The notes beneath the pieces were generated by a model. That model was given only the letters and a program-made list of their open reading frames with translations, did not search any database and had not been told where the DNA came from. Positions 1 to 8,445 of a DNA stretch of 52,725 nt are shown piece by piece; position 1 is the first letter of the stretch; every line of letters begins with the position of its first letter. The position numbers and the translations under genes are program-made. This DNA is from Chryseobacterium taeanense (GTDB lineage Bacteria > Bacteroidota > Bacteroidia > Flavobacteriales > Weeksellaceae). The DNA lies in NCBI RefSeq assembly GCF_900099685.1, contig NZ_FNDW01000015.1, positions 1 through 52,725 of the forward strand, given 5' to 3'.

Positions 1-183
1 ATTGAAACCATAAATGACGAATTGAAAAATCATTGTCAGGTTGAGCACACCAGACACCGAAGTGTGAACAATTTTATAATAAATATTTTGGGAGGGCTAA
101 CAGCATATTGTTTCTTTCCAAAGAAACCGTCACTCAACTTGAAAAAGGTAAATGACGGTCAACTATTTTTAAAATTTGCTTAA
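1..183 (+). mobile_element. IS982-like transposase, C-terminal fragment (cut by window edge)
   Basis: The first 60 codons read in frame to a TAA stop. They carry the C-terminal signature I associate with Bacteroidetes IS982-type DDE transposases: [10 protein letters not shown], then [12 protein letters not shown], then [13 protein letters not shown]. The start lies outside the window, so completeness cannot be judged. The element's right end probably lies in the next few tens of bases (about 184-200), but no terminal inverted repeat could be paired. Family name is by recall of the C-terminal motif. Confidence 0.75.
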
Positions 184-297
184 ACCGAACTCAGGTTAAA
201 ATAATAAATGAGATTGATAATATGCTTTAAAAATCTATTTCTTTAGCTTTTGATTCGTTTTGCCTGAAAGTATTTTTTTGATTTTTAACTCATAAAA

Positions 298-331
298 AAA
301 CTCTCCGGAACAAAAGAGAACCGGAGAGTTT
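298..331 (-). terminator. Rho-independent terminator of glnN
   Basis: Perfect 11-bp stem (AAACTCTCCGG / CCGGAGAGTTT) with a 12-nt loop, followed on the minus strand by a T-run. It sits 24 bp past the glnN stop. Confidence 0.85.
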
Positions 332-355
332 AACTAATATGGAACTTTACAAATG

Positions 356-2551
356 TTACTTTGTAAATAACATTTCTCTATACTTGGTCATTGGCCAAAG
401 TTCGTCATCAACCATCATTTCAAGAGCATCAGATGCTTCTCTGATAACGTCAAATAATGGCTTCACTTTGTTGCAATAATTTTCTGCCTGCTTCTGGCTT
501 TCAGAAATTGCTTTAGCTTCTTCTCTTGCCTGTATAAGATCTTCAACACCTAGTTTGATCTTAGAAACATTTTCAGAAATACTTGTAATAAGACTCATCT
601 GCTCTTTTGCAAGATTTTTGAATTCTTTTTCTCCGAAGATATCTTTAAGTCCTTTTACATTTTCAATCAACCTGTTCTGATAATTTAAAGCAGAAGGAAT
701 AATATGGTTTCTTGCGATATCACTTAATACTCTTGCTTCGATATCTATTACCGTTGAATATTTCTCTAATTTAATTTCGTTTCTTGCTTCAACTTCTCTG
801 TGAGTAAAAATCCCCATCTCTTCATAGAGCGATAAAAACTTCTCATCCATTTCCTGTTTAAGAGCTTCAGGAGTAGTTTTTAAGTTATTTAAACCTCTTT
901 TTTCAGCTTCAATTGCCCAGTCATCAGAATATCCGTCACCTTCAAACATAATGTTTTTACATTGCTTGATGTATTCTCTTAATACGTTGAAGATCGCTTC
1001 GTCTTTCTTAAGACCTTTTTCAATTAATGCATCAACTTCTTTTTTGAAATCACGAAGCTGTTTTGCTGCGATGGTGTTCATTACCGTCATAGATTCTGCG
1101 CAGTTTGCAGAAGAACCTACCGCTCTGATTTCGAATTTATTTCCTGTAAATGCAAAAGGAGAAGTTCTGTTTCTGTCAGTATTATCCAACAGGATTTCAG
1201 GAATTTTTCCGACAACATTTAATTTAAGATCTGTTTTTTCATCCGGAGAGAGTTTTCCTTCTTTTACTTTTTCAAGCTCTTCCAAAACTCTGAACAGCTG
1301 ACTTCCGATAAATACGGAAATGATAGCCGGCGGAGCTTCGTTGGCACCTAATCTGTGATCGTTGCTTGCAGACGCAATGCTTGCTCTTAAAAGGTCGGCA
1401 TATTCGTGTACCGCTTTTATGGTATTAATGAAGAACGTTAAAAACTGTAAGTTTTTCTTAGGATTTCTTCCCGGGCTTAAAAGGTTTTCACCTGTATCAG
1501 TAGCAAGAGACCAGTTGTTGTGTTTTCCGCTTCCGTTTACACCTGCGAAAGGTTTTTCGTGTAAAAGGATATGAAAATGATGTCTGTGTGCAATTCTTGC
1601 CATTACATCCATCAACAAAGAGTTGTGGTCTACGGCAACGTTTACTTCTTCAAACATCGGTGCAAGCTCAAACTGGTTTGGTGCAACTTCGTTGTGTCTC
1701 GTTGTAACAGGAATTCCCAGTTTCATACATTCAACTTCAAGCTCTTTCATGAAATTCATAACTCTTGTAGGAATTGAACCGAAATAATGGTCATCCAATT
1801 GCTGTCCTTTTGCAGGAGAATGGCCTAGCAAAGTTTTTCCCGTTAAAACCAAGTCAGGACGAGATTGGAACAATGCCGAATCTACCAGAAAATATTCCTG
1901 CTCCCAACCTAAAGTAGGCGTTACTTTTGTTACGTTTTTATCAAAATACTGCATTACATTGGTTGCAGCTTCGTCTACCGCATTCAATGCTCTTAAAAGA
2001 GGAGCTTTATAATCTAATGTTTCTCCTGTATAAGAGATGAAAATAGAAGGAATACATAAAGTAGTACCTATGATGAATGCCGGAGATGTAGGATCCCAAG
2101 CTGTATAACCTCTTGCTTCAAAAGTGTTTCTGATACCTCCATTAGGAAAAGAAGATGCATCCGGCTCCTGCTGGATCAGTAAATTTCCGCTGAATCTTTC
2201 AATAGCTCTTCCACCTTCAATGGGTGTAAAGAAAGAATCGTGTTTCTCGGCAGTACTTCCCGTTAAAGGTTGGAACCAGTGTGTGTAGTGAGTCACTCCT
2301 TTGCTCATTGCCCAGTCTTTCATTGCTACAGCTACCTGATCTGCAATGTGTCTCTGGATCTTAGTTCCTTTTTTTACGGCATCCATGATAGAATTGAATG
2401 CTTCTTTCGTTAAATATTCTCTCATTGTTTCTTCTGAGAAAACATTTTGGCAGAACAATTCTGATAATTTCACTGGAACTTCAACGGAATTATCTCTTCT
2501 AAAGTCCTTAAATGGTAAAGTTTCTAACGCTTTGAATCTTAAAGTTGACAT
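356..2551 (-). CDS. glnN: Glutamine synthetase type III
   Basis: ATP-dependent ligation of ammonia to glutamate in the cytoplasm. At 731 residues it has the length of type III enzymes (about 700-730), far longer than GlnA types I and II (about 350-470). Visible signatures are GWEQEYFLVD near residue 215 (metal-binding glutamates), HNEVAPNQFELAP near 286 and the NGSGKHNNWS loop near 340. The N-terminal LRFKALETLPF start is typical of GSIII in Bacteroidetes. The ATG at 2551 has no credible competitor. The gene stands alone between its terminator and a 267-bp upstream region that holds a -7 element and a 23-bp palindrome. Confidence 0.97.
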   Translation of the reverse strand: MSTLRFKALETLPFKDFRRDNSVEVPVKLSELFCQNVFSEETMREYLTKEAFNSIMDAVKKGTKIQRHIADQVAVAMKDWAMSKGVTHYTHWFQPLTGSTAEKHDSFFTPIEGGRAIERFSGNLLIQQEPDASSFPNGGIRNTFEARGYTAWDPTSPAFIIGTTLCIPSIFISYTGETLDYKAPLLRALNAVDEAATNVMQYFDKNVTKVTPTLGWEQEYFLVDSALFQSRPDLVLTGKTLLGHSPAKGQQLDDHYFGSIPTRVMNFMKELEVECMKLGIPVTTRHNEVAPNQFELAPMFEEVNVAVDHNSLLMDVMARIAHRHHFHILLHEKPFAGVNGSGKHNNWSLATDTGENLLSPGRNPKKNLQFLTFFINTIKAVHEYADLLRASIASASNDHRLGANEAPPAIISVFIGSQLFRVLEELEKVKEGKLSPDEKTDLKLNVVGKIPEILLDNTDRNRTSPFAFTGNKFEIRAVGSSANCAESMTVMNTIAAKQLRDFKKEVDALIEKGLKKDEAIFNVLREYIKQCKNIMFEGDGYSDDWAIEAEKRGLNNLKTTPEALKQEMDEKFLSLYEEMGIFTHREVEARNEIKLEKYSTVIDIEARVLSDIARNHIIPSALNYQNRLIENVKGLKDIFGEKEFKNLAKEQMSLITSISENVSKIKLGVEDLIQAREEAKAISESQKQAENYCNKVKPLFDVIREASDALEMMVDDELWPMTKYREMLFTK

Positions 2552-2574
2552 ATTAGGTTTGATTTTTTACGGGG

Positions 2575-2582
2575 CAAATTTA
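2575..2582 (-). promoter_or_regulatory. -7 promoter element of glnN
   Basis: On the minus strand this reads TAAATTTG, matching the Bacteroidetes -7 consensus TAnnTTTG, about 24 bp before the start codon. No good -33 TTTG is seen at the expected spacing, which fits a promoter that needs an activator. Confidence 0.55.
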
Positions 2583-2607
2583 CAAAAAAAATATATTAAA
2601 AGTATTT

Positions 2608-2630
2608 TTACCCTTAAAAATTAAGGGTAA
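2608..2630. promoter_or_regulatory. Palindromic operator candidate upstream of glnN
   Basis: Perfect inverted repeat with 10-bp arms (TTACCCTTAA / TTAAGGGTAA) and a 3-bp A spacer. It is centred about 40 bp upstream of the glnN -7 element. The location suggests a nitrogen-responsive regulator site; the cognate regulator is unknown. Confidence 0.55.
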
Positions 2631-2818
2631 TTATGAAATTTAACTATTCTTTTTAAACAACTATTTGATTTTTGACAGGGGTTGGTGATCCAATTTTATT
2701 TTTTTTATTTTAAAATAAATTGAATGAACAGTATTTCCCACCGACATACAATATACGAATTTATATTTTACGTAAAGATTTTATTGAAATCATGAAATGA
2801 ATGAAAGCACTAATTGTG

Positions 2819-3505
2819 TTATGCCATATCAATGAGTTTATCAAACAGTAATTTCACTCCTTTTGTAGCAGTTTCTTTTATGACAACAGCTCTTTGTCCG
2901 TATCCAAAACCTGTTTCATTAGGATTAATAACAATAAGAAGGCAGTCATCTTTGATGTCGTGGAGTAAGCCCGCAGCAGGATACACCTGCAAAGAGGTTC
3001 CGATCACCAGGAAAATATCAGCTTCTTTTGCCATTTTTGTAGCTTCTTTCATCAACGGAACATCTTCTCCGAACCAAACGATAAAAGGGCGTAACTGAGC
3101 GCCGTCTTCAGCTTTATCGCCGATATTGATATCATTTTTATGTTCATAGATCAGAGCGTTGTTATTACATGAGCATGATTTAAATAATTCTCCATGCAAA
3201 TGCAATATATTGGAAGATCCTGCTCTTTCGTGTAAATCATCAATATTCTGGGTGATGATCTGAACATCGAAATATTGTTCCAGTTTTGCCAGTAAATGAT
3301 GAGCTTCATTAGGTTCCACTTCATGAAGCTGCCGACGGCGCTGATTGTAGAATTCCAACACCAAATTCCTGTCTTTTCTCCATCCTTCGGGACTGGCAAC
3401 ATCTGTAATGCTATGATTTTCCCAAAGTCCGTCTCCGTCTCTGAAGGTTTTTATCCCGCTTTCGGCACTGATTCCGGCGCCTGTTAATATGGTTAGTTTT
3501 TTCAT
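2819..3505 (-). CDS. cobB: Class III (SIRT5/CobB-type) NAD-dependent protein deacylase
   Basis: Sirtuin that uses NAD to remove acyl groups from lysines, giving nicotinamide and 2'-O-acyl-ADP-ribose. Counting from the ATG at 3505 (228 residues), it has GAGISAESG at 9-17, QNIDDLHERAG at 86-96, catalytic His104 in LHGE and LRPFIVWFGE at 138-147. The Tyr53/Arg56 pair in FYNQRR is the mark of desuccinylase/demalonylase sirtuins. The zinc module is degenerate: only Cys111 and Cys113 remain and the second cysteine pair is missing, as I recall for other Bacteroidetes sirtuins. The upstream ATG at 3541 would add 12 residues (MFFAFKTKNKKP) that no family member has, so 3505 is preferred. It is the last gene of the ADP-ribose island, 106 bp after the macrodomain gene. 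Confidence 0.95.
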   Translation of the reverse strand: MKKLTILTGAGISAESGIKTFRDGDGLWENHSITDVASPEGWRKDRNLVLEFYNQRRRQLHEVEPNEAHHLLAKLEQYFDVQIITQNIDDLHERAGSSNILHLHGELFKSCSCNNNALIYEHKNDINIGDKAEDGAQLRPFIVWFGEDVPLMKEATKMAKEADIFLVIGTSLQVYPAAGLLHDIKDDCLLIVINPNETGFGYGQRAVVIKETATKGVKLLFDKLIDMA

Positions 3506-3519
3506 TGGTTTTTTATTTT

Positions 3520-3605
3520 TGGTTTTAAACGCAAAGAACACTAAGATTTTTTTAACAACTAACTGCTTTTAAGTTCGCAAAGCCGTTTCACTTAGCTAAG
3601 ATCAA
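3520..3605. repeat. Dispersed intergenic repeat ('aacgcaaag..ctaag' type)
   Basis: The gap between the sirtuin and macrodomain genes holds AAACGCAAAGAACACTAAG followed by a T-run, then a partner segment with TTCGCAAAG and CACTTAGC. It resembles, in reverse orientation, the 'ctttgcgt..tagcgttaaa' segments near 39.2 kb. Such segments appear to be a scattered non-coding repeat family of this genome. Confidence 0.4.
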
Positions 3606-3611
3606 AAATTT

Positions 3612-4127
3612 TTAATCTTTGTTCTTCAGTAAATCTTTATAAATCTCTTCATTTTCATCATCAAAACAGACAAAAATTACTTTTTCTATGATATCAGATT
3701 TAAAATCCCTTACCATCTCAACTGCAATTGTTCCAGCTAATGCTTTAGGAAATCTATACACTCCTGTACTAATATTAGGAAAAGCGATGACTTTCATTTC
3801 CAAGCTTTCAGCCAGCTTCAACGAATTTTTATAACAATTTGCCAATAATTGTGAGCATCTTTCTTCATCACCATTCCAAATCGGACCAACCGTATGAATC
3901 ACATATTGTGCAGAGAGGTTTCCGGCAGTCGTAACAACAGCTTCTCCCGTTTTGCATTTGCCTTGTTTGTTTCTGATTTTAATACAGTCTTCTAAAATAC
4001 TCTTTCCTCCCACCCGATGAATCGCCCCGTCTACTCCACCTCCGCCAAGTAAGGAAGAATTTGCGGCATTGACAATAACATCTGCTTCTATCTTAGTGAT
4101 ATCACCTTTGGTTAATTCAATTTTCAT
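3612..4127 (-). CDS. Macrodomain ADP-ribose / O-acetyl-ADP-ribose hydrolase (YmdB/MacroD type)
   Basis: 171-residue single macrodomain of the size of E. coli YmdB. It shows GDIT at 8-11, NAAN at 20-23, the [10 protein letters not shown] ribose loop at 28-37 and the STGVYRFP diphosphate loop near 120-127, all as in MacroD-type enzymes. Members deacetylate O-acetyl-ADP-ribose, the product of sirtuins, and remove ADP-ribose from acidic residues. The stop codon lies 10 bp after the upstream ART-like gene's stop, and the sirtuin follows, so enzyme and product-clearing hydrolase are co-located. Substrate is inferred from family and context. Confidence 0.95.
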   Translation of the reverse strand: MKIELTKGDITKIEADVIVNAANSSLLGGGGVDGAIHRVGGKSILEDCIKIRNKQGKCKTGEAVVTTAGNLSAQYVIHTVGPIWNGDEERCSQLLANCYKNSLKLAESLEMKVIAFPNISTGVYRFPKALAGTIAVEMVRDFKSDIIEKVIFVCFDDENEEIYKDLLKNKD

Positions 4128-4137
4128 GAGATCTCAA

Positions 4138-4554
4138 TTAATTATGATTTAAATTTACAATCAAGTTTTCAATTTCAGTATTGGCTGGCTTCACAAAATC
4201 TTTTCCTATAAACACTTTTATTACCTCAATATTTCCTACAATAGCTCGATTAAAAGCTCCCAATTCTTCTGAAGGGATCCATAATTCATTATGATTCTTT
4301 GCTCCGACATTTTGAGACGGATATTTATTTAGGAAATCCTCTTTCACATCAAAACGTGTTACAAAACCAAGATAGTTCCCTGCTTCGTCTCGTGTATTCC
4401 ATTTTTCGGCAATTTCGGAAGCGTAATCTTCATTCATTACAGGATAGAAAATCGGCTGCCATTCCAGCCTGGGAGGAAATGCCCTGTAACCGTTTTCAAT
4501 GATTAAAAGCATTTCCTTTTCTCCAACCGGTCTATACAATGTTTTTGTTCTCAT
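4138..4554 (-). CDS. Small ADP-ribosylation/crystallin J1-like protein
   Basis: 138 residues, no signal peptide. The start TLYRPVGEKEMLLI, the middle AFPPRLEWQPIFYPV and the late motif WIPSEELGAFNRAIVGNIEV match a small bacterial family that I recall being annotated 'ADP-ribosylation/crystallin J1'. The opening LYRPVG followed by a helix is reminiscent of ADP-ribosyltransferase-fold proteins, but I cannot point to a complete R-S-E or H-Y-E triad. Its place between NADAR and macrodomain genes, with only 10 bp to the macrodomain gene, supports a role in ADP-ribose chemistry. Biochemical function is unknown. Confidence 0.75.
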   Translation of the reverse strand: MRTKTLYRPVGEKEMLLIIENGYRAFPPRLEWQPIFYPVMNEDYASEIAEKWNTRDEAGNYLGFVTRFDVKEDFLNKYPSQNVGAKNHNELWIPSEELGAFNRAIVGNIEVIKVFIGKDFVKPANTEIENLIVNLNHN

Positions 4555-4646
4555 TCAGTCTTATTTTATCTAAATTTCATTGACTTTGAGTAATGATTGC
4601 TTATAACTGTCATTCAAATAACTGTCATTCAAAGACTGATGTTTTG

Positions 4647-5186
4647 TTATCTCAATTCATCTCTGATTTCCATTAAAGCAAAACCTAGCAAATTTTCGCC
4701 TTTCCAAAGAAGCGGATTTTGTGCGTCAGAATCTGTTTCCAACAATCCAATACCCCAAATTACATCATATGGGCTTGCTTCAACGATAATCTTATTATCA
4801 GTCGAGAGCAAAAATTCTTTTAATTCTTCATTCTGCGAGAATTTAAGAAAATTACCCTTTTTTACTATTTCATATTTATGCTGGTTCCAAATTTCCATAT
4901 CGAAGTTCTTAACTTTTCTTCCCAAGCTTTTAGCATTATTTGGGGTCTCCGCCTTTAAAATTTTCTCGAAAACCTCAACGTCGTTAAATAATCTTGCTTT
5001 TTCTGCCATCATATAATGTTCGGCTGTTTCGTAGATCACATTATTTTCTTCGAACTGAGCCGGAAACCATTGGCTGAAACAAGCTTTTGTCATCTCATCT
5101 TTTATGGTATGTCCCCAAAAGAAAAGAATTTCTGGTTTTACTTCATCATGAAAATCTTCGATAATTGTATTGATTGTATATTTCAT
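4647..5186 (-). CDS. NADAR-family (YbiA/DUF1768) protein
   Basis: Counting from the ATG at 5186 the protein has 179 residues. Its family signatures are ACFSQWFPAQF, YETAEHYMMAEKARLF, an Asn/Lys-rich middle segment, YDVIWGIGL and a C-terminal NLLGFALMEIRDEL. NADAR proteins act on ADP-ribosylated or ribosylated small molecules and nucleic acids; known members hydrolyse N-glycosidic bonds (YbiA in riboflavin intermediates) or remove ADP-ribose from guanine in DNA. A longer start at 5207 (MCNNNAI) is possible, but it would put the operator-like palindrome 5188-5208 inside the gene. A 92-bp gap separates it from the next gene. Exact substrate is not predictable here. Confidence 0.92.
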   Translation of the reverse strand: MKYTINTIIEDFHDEVKPEILFFWGHTIKDEMTKACFSQWFPAQFEENNVIYETAEHYMMAEKARLFNDVEVFEKILKAETPNNAKSLGRKVKNFDMEIWNQHKYEIVKKGNFLKFSQNEELKEFLLSTDNKIIVEASPYDVIWGIGLLETDSDAQNPLLWKGENLLGFALMEIRDELR

Positions 5187-5187
5187 A

Positions 5188-5208
5188 ATTGCGTTATTAT
5201 TACACAAA
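5188..5208. promoter_or_regulatory. NrtR-like operator candidate before the NADAR gene
   Basis: 21-bp imperfect palindrome with arms ATTGCGT and ACACAAA around a 7-bp spacer (5 of 7 arm positions complementary). It starts 2 bp upstream of the NADAR start codon and shares TTTGTGTA..AACGCAA (minus strand) with the site before the Nudix regulator gene at 6095-6115. Confidence 0.6.
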
Positions 5209-5241
5209 TTTAAAACAATATGATTTTAACTACCAAATCAA

Positions 5242-5262
5242 TTTGTGTTAATTTTACACTAA
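5242..5262. promoter_or_regulatory. Second operator-like palindrome before the NADAR gene
   Basis: Same geometry as its neighbours: arms TTTGTGT and ACACTAA around a 7-bp spacer, 6 of 7 arm positions complementary. It starts 54 bp from the site at 5188, about five helical turns, which would suit cooperative or looped repressor binding. Confidence 0.5.
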
Positions 5263-5392
5263 ACACATTAAAAAACTGATTATCAGTATTAAATTTTTAA
5301 TTTAAGAGGAATATTTTCGTTTAGAAAAATCTTAGGACACAGTATATGCTTAGTAAATGGAAGTAAGAAATCGAATACTATATTAATCATGT

Positions 5393-6088
5393 TTATTTAA
5401 TCTCAAAATAAAATCCTTCCTCTTCGAGCTCTTTATACTTTTCCTGATTGAAGGTGAAAAGTTTCCCGGGTCTGCCGCTGCCTTCTTTTTTTACATTCTG
5501 GGTTTCATTTAATAATCCGTAGCTCATGATCTTTTTACGGAAATTACGACGATCAATTTCCTGACCGATGATGGTTTTATAAAGGTTTTCAAGATCTGAA
5601 AAAGGAAATTCTTCATTCAGCAGATTAAATCCGATGGGTTGATATTGAATTTTTGTCCGAAGTCTTTTTAATGCCGTATCAATGATCTCCTTATGATCGA
5701 AAGCCAGATCCGGAAGCTTATTAACGCTGAACCATTGAGCATCATCCGCATCCGAGTCGGCAGAAAGCTGATGGTAAGAAGGATTCACCAATCCAAGGTA
5801 CGTCACCGAAACGACCCTGTTGCGCGGATCGCGACCCACATTGCCAAAAGTGTACAGCTGCTCCAGGAAATCAGGCTTTATTCCTGCCTCTTCATGAAGC
5901 TCTCTTCTGACAGCATCATCAAGGTTTTCATCATCGAGAACCAGTCCGCCAGGCAGCGCCCATCCTCCTTTAAAAGGTTCAATATTTCTTTTAATCAGGA
6001 GAATATGAAGATCTTCCTTATCAAAATACCCAAAAACAACCGCGTCTACCGCAACTTTTATATCCTGTAACTTTTTTGAAGTGTTCAT
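5393..6088 (-). CDS. NrtR-like regulator: Nudix domain plus winged helix
   Basis: 231 residues from the ATG at 6088. The N-terminal Nudix domain has a complete signature box at 48-70 (G-x5-E-x7-RELHEEAGI). The C-terminal part, about 150-231, is a winged-helix domain ending in the RPGKLFTF wing typical of NrtR proteins. NrtR regulators repress NAD-related genes and release DNA on binding ADP-ribose. The intact box means the Nudix part may also hydrolyse ADP-ribose or a related compound. The longer start at 6142 would run through the palindrome at 6095-6115, so 6088 is chosen. It heads the ADP-ribose island. An arabinose-type (AraR) role of this family is the main alternative, but no sugar genes are nearby. 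Confidence 0.85.
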   Translation of the reverse strand: MNTSKKLQDIKVAVDAVVFGYFDKEDLHILLIKRNIEPFKGGWALPGGLVLDDENLDDAVRRELHEEAGIKPDFLEQLYTFGNVGRDPRNRVVSVTYLGLVNPSYHQLSADSDADDAQWFSVNKLPDLAFDHKEIIDTALKRLRTKIQYQPIGFNLLNEEFPFSDLENLYKTIIGQEIDRRNFRKKIMSYGLLNETQNVKKEGSGRPGKLFTFNQEKYKELEEEGFYFEIK

Positions 6089-6094
6089 TTTTAA

Positions 6095-6115
6095 TTTGCG
6101 TTGTGAGTACACAAA
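6095..6115. promoter_or_regulatory. NrtR-like operator candidate before the regulator gene
   Basis: Palindrome with arms TTTGCGT and ACACAAA and a 7-bp spacer (6 of 7 complementary), 7 bp before the start codon. It has the 21-bp size known for NrtR sites and also contains the tighter TTGTG-N4-CACAA palindrome. Position suggests autorepression. Confidence 0.65.
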
Positions 6116-6377
6116 GTTACGATTTAGAAGAAATACTTTCAATGTTAAATCGAAAATTCTGTAAAGATTAAACAGGTTATTGAAAGTTTTAATGTAGAGA
6201 TAAGCTAATTATAAGGATTATTTGTTCTGAAATCATTATATAAATTATCGTGAATTTACTGTAATGAAATAGTGATTTTACGAATTGATTTCCTGATAAT
6301 TATACTCAATTTTGGATAAACAAAAGGTAACGCCGAAATCCTGAAAAAGTAGGCACCAAAACTAATTTTATACCATC

Positions 6378-6587
6378 ATGAAATCATTATTAAGAGTATT
6401 TATTGTAGTCATCATTATTATTGGAGGAATTCTGATTATTATTGGAGGAAAGAAACCTTTTCCTGAGCCAGAGTGTATTGTATGCGGACCAAATCTTGTG
6501 AGAATTTTAGGGATCGCAGAAGTAATTATCGGATTAGGGGCATTGGCAATCCAGGGAAATCTCCTGCAAAAGCAAAGGAATATTTAA
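6378..6587 (+). CDS. Small two-helix membrane protein with CxxC loop
   Basis: 69 residues: a first membrane helix at about 6-24 (VFIVVIIIIGGILIIIGG), a short loop with ECIVCGP, and a second helix at about 44-60. Family not recognised. The ATG at 6378 is the only sensible start, and the gene ends at a strong bidirectional terminator shared with lepA. It stands alone; the 289 bp before it show no clear promoter. The CxxC loop could bind metal or form a disulphide; this is speculation. Confidence 0.7.
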   Translation: MKSLLRVFIVVIIIIGGILIIIGGKKPFPEPECIVCGPNLVRILGIAEVIIGLGALAIQGNLLQKQRNI

Positions 6588-6590
6588 AAG

Positions 6591-6618
6591 AAAAAAGACC
6601 GAATTCTCGGTCTTTTTT
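6591..6618. terminator. Bidirectional terminator between the small membrane gene and lepA
   Basis: Perfect 12-bp stem (AAAAAAGACCGA / TCGGTCTTTTTT) with an ATTC loop; A-run and T-run make it work in both directions for the two convergent genes. Confidence 0.92.
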
Positions 6619-6621
6619 ATA

Positions 6622-8418
6622 TTAATCATTGAGTTTCAAAACTGCCATGAAAGCTGATTGCGGTACTTCTACCCTTCCGATCTGCTTCATTTTCTTCTTA
6701 CCTTCTTTCTGTTTTTCAAGGAGCTTTCTTTTTCTGGAAATATCCCCTCCGTAACATTTTGCGGTAACGTCTTTTCTTAATGCCTTAATGGTCTCTCTTG
6801 CAATTACTTTTGTTCCTAAAGCGGCCTGTACAGCGATATCAAACTGCTGTCTCGGAATCAGCTCACGAAGCTTTTCACACATCTTTTTACCAATATGATA
6901 AGCATTTGAATCGTGAATCAGTGAAGACAATGCATCTACCATATCTCCGTTGATCAGGATATCCATTTTTACCAGCTTGGAAGCCCTGAAACCTATCGGA
7001 TGATAATCGAATGATGCGTATCCTTTTGAAATTGATTTCAGCCTGTCGTAAAAGTCAAAAACGACTTCAGCCAAAGGCATATTAAATATCAGCTCTACCC
7101 TCTCAGAAGTCAGATAACTTTGGTTAACAATCTCTCCTCTTTTCTCAATACAAAGTGTCATTACCGCGCCCACAAAATCTGACTTTGTAATAATGGAAGC
7201 TTTAATGAAAGGCTCTTCTACTCTATCCATCGTAGAAGGATCCATCATTTCGGACGGGTTATTGATAAGGATCGGAACTTCCGGTTCTTTTTTAGTATAT
7301 CCAAAGTAAGAAACGTTGGGTACGGTGGTGATTACGTTCATATTGAACTCACGGTCAAGACGTTCCTGAACGATTTCCATGTGAAGCATTCCAAGGAAGC
7401 CGCAACGGAATCCGAAACCTAATGCTGCCGAGCTTTCCGGCTCAAACACCAGTGAGGCATCATTTAATCTTAACTTTTCAAGAGAAAATCTCAATTCTTC
7501 AAAATCTTCAGAATCGATCGGATAAATCCCGGCAAAAACCATCGGCTTCACTTCTTCAAAACCTTCAATAGGTCCTGATGCCGGCTTTTCGAATGAGGTT
7601 ACAGTGTCCCCTACTTTTACTTCTCTTGCATCTTTAATTCCGGAAACCAGATAACCTACGTCACCACACTGAATGGTCTTTTTAGGAACCTGCTTAAGCT
7701 TCAGTGTTCCCACTTCATCCGCTCCATATTCTTTACCTGTAGCAAAGAACTTAATCTTTTCGTTTTTGGAAATACTCCCATTTACCACTTTGAAATAAGC
7801 TTCGATTCCTCTGAACGGATTATACACCGAGTCGAAGATCAATGCCTGAAGCGGTGCATCAGGATCTCCTACCGGAGCAGGAATTCTTTCTACAATCTGC
7901 TCTAAAAGGTTGTGAACACCTTCTCCTGTTTTTCCTGAAACTCTCAAAACATCTTCATAATCACAGCCGATCAAATTCATAATTTCGTCAGTCACTTCTT
8001 CCGGATTTGCGGAAGGAAGATCTATTTTATTAAGAATCGGAATGATGGTAAGGTCATTCTCCAAGGCAAGATACAGGTTACTGATAGTCTGTGCCTGAAT
8101 GCTCTGTGCTGCGTCTACAATAAGAAGCGCTCCTTCACAAGCGGCAATGGAACGGGAAACTTCATAGGAGAAATCTACGTGTCCCGGAGTATCGATAAGG
8201 TTTAAGATATATTTTTCGCCTTTATATTCATAATCCATCTGGATCGCATGGGATTTAATAGTAATCCCGCGTTCTTTCTCCAGATCCATATCATCCAGCG
8301 TCTGAGACTGAAGTTCTCTTTGAGTTACCGTATTCGTGTACTCCAAAAGACGGTCTGCCAGCGTACTTTTTCCGTGGTCAATATGAGCGATTATGCAAAA
8401 ATTTCGTATGTTTTTCAT
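6622..8418 (-). CDS. lepA: Elongation factor 4 (ribosomal back-translocase)
   Basis: 598 residues, the standard LepA/EF4 length. GTPase motifs are AHIDHGKST near 11, [15 protein letters not shown] near 77 and NKIDLPSA near 131. The elongation-factor domains follow, then the LepA-specific C-terminal domain with [20 protein letters not shown] near 550. It binds the ribosome and promotes back-translocation or initiation under stress. A TATCTTTG -7 element lies 20 bp upstream. Single-gene unit ending in the bidirectional terminator. Confidence 0.98.
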   Translation of the reverse strand: MKNIRNFCIIAHIDHGKSTLADRLLEYTNTVTQRELQSQTLDDMDLEKERGITIKSHAIQMDYEYKGEKYILNLIDTPGHVDFSYEVSRSIAACEGALLIVDAAQSIQAQTISNLYLALENDLTIIPILNKIDLPSANPEEVTDEIMNLIGCDYEDVLRVSGKTGEGVHNLLEQIVERIPAPVGDPDAPLQALIFDSVYNPFRGIEAYFKVVNGSISKNEKIKFFATGKEYGADEVGTLKLKQVPKKTIQCGDVGYLVSGIKDAREVKVGDTVTSFEKPASGPIEGFEEVKPMVFAGIYPIDSEDFEELRFSLEKLRLNDASLVFEPESSAALGFGFRCGFLGMLHMEIVQERLDREFNMNVITTVPNVSYFGYTKKEPEVPILINNPSEMMDPSTMDRVEEPFIKASIITKSDFVGAVMTLCIEKRGEIVNQSYLTSERVELIFNMPLAEVVFDFYDRLKSISKGYASFDYHPIGFRASKLVKMDILINGDMVDALSSLIHDSNAYHIGKKMCEKLRELIPRQQFDIAVQAALGTKVIARETIKALRKDVTAKCYGGDISRKRKLLEKQKEGKKKMKQIGRVEVPQSAFMAVLKLND

Positions 8419-8437
8419 TTAAGAACGTTGTAATTTG

Positions 8438-8445
8438 CAAAGATA
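8438..8445 (-). promoter_or_regulatory. -7 promoter element of lepA
   Basis: Minus strand reads TATCTTTG, a perfect TAnnTTTG match, 19 bp before the start codon. A matching -33 TTTG is not evident. Confidence 0.55.

Noticed and set aside
951..1777. Plus-strand open frames inside glnN
   Set aside because: Antisense shadows of a well-conserved gene; their residues mirror the glnN codon pattern.
3506..3535. Another NrtR-type operator before the sirtuin gene
   Set aside because: An ACGCAAA half-site exists but no matching arm lies at the required distance; it belongs to a dispersed repeat.
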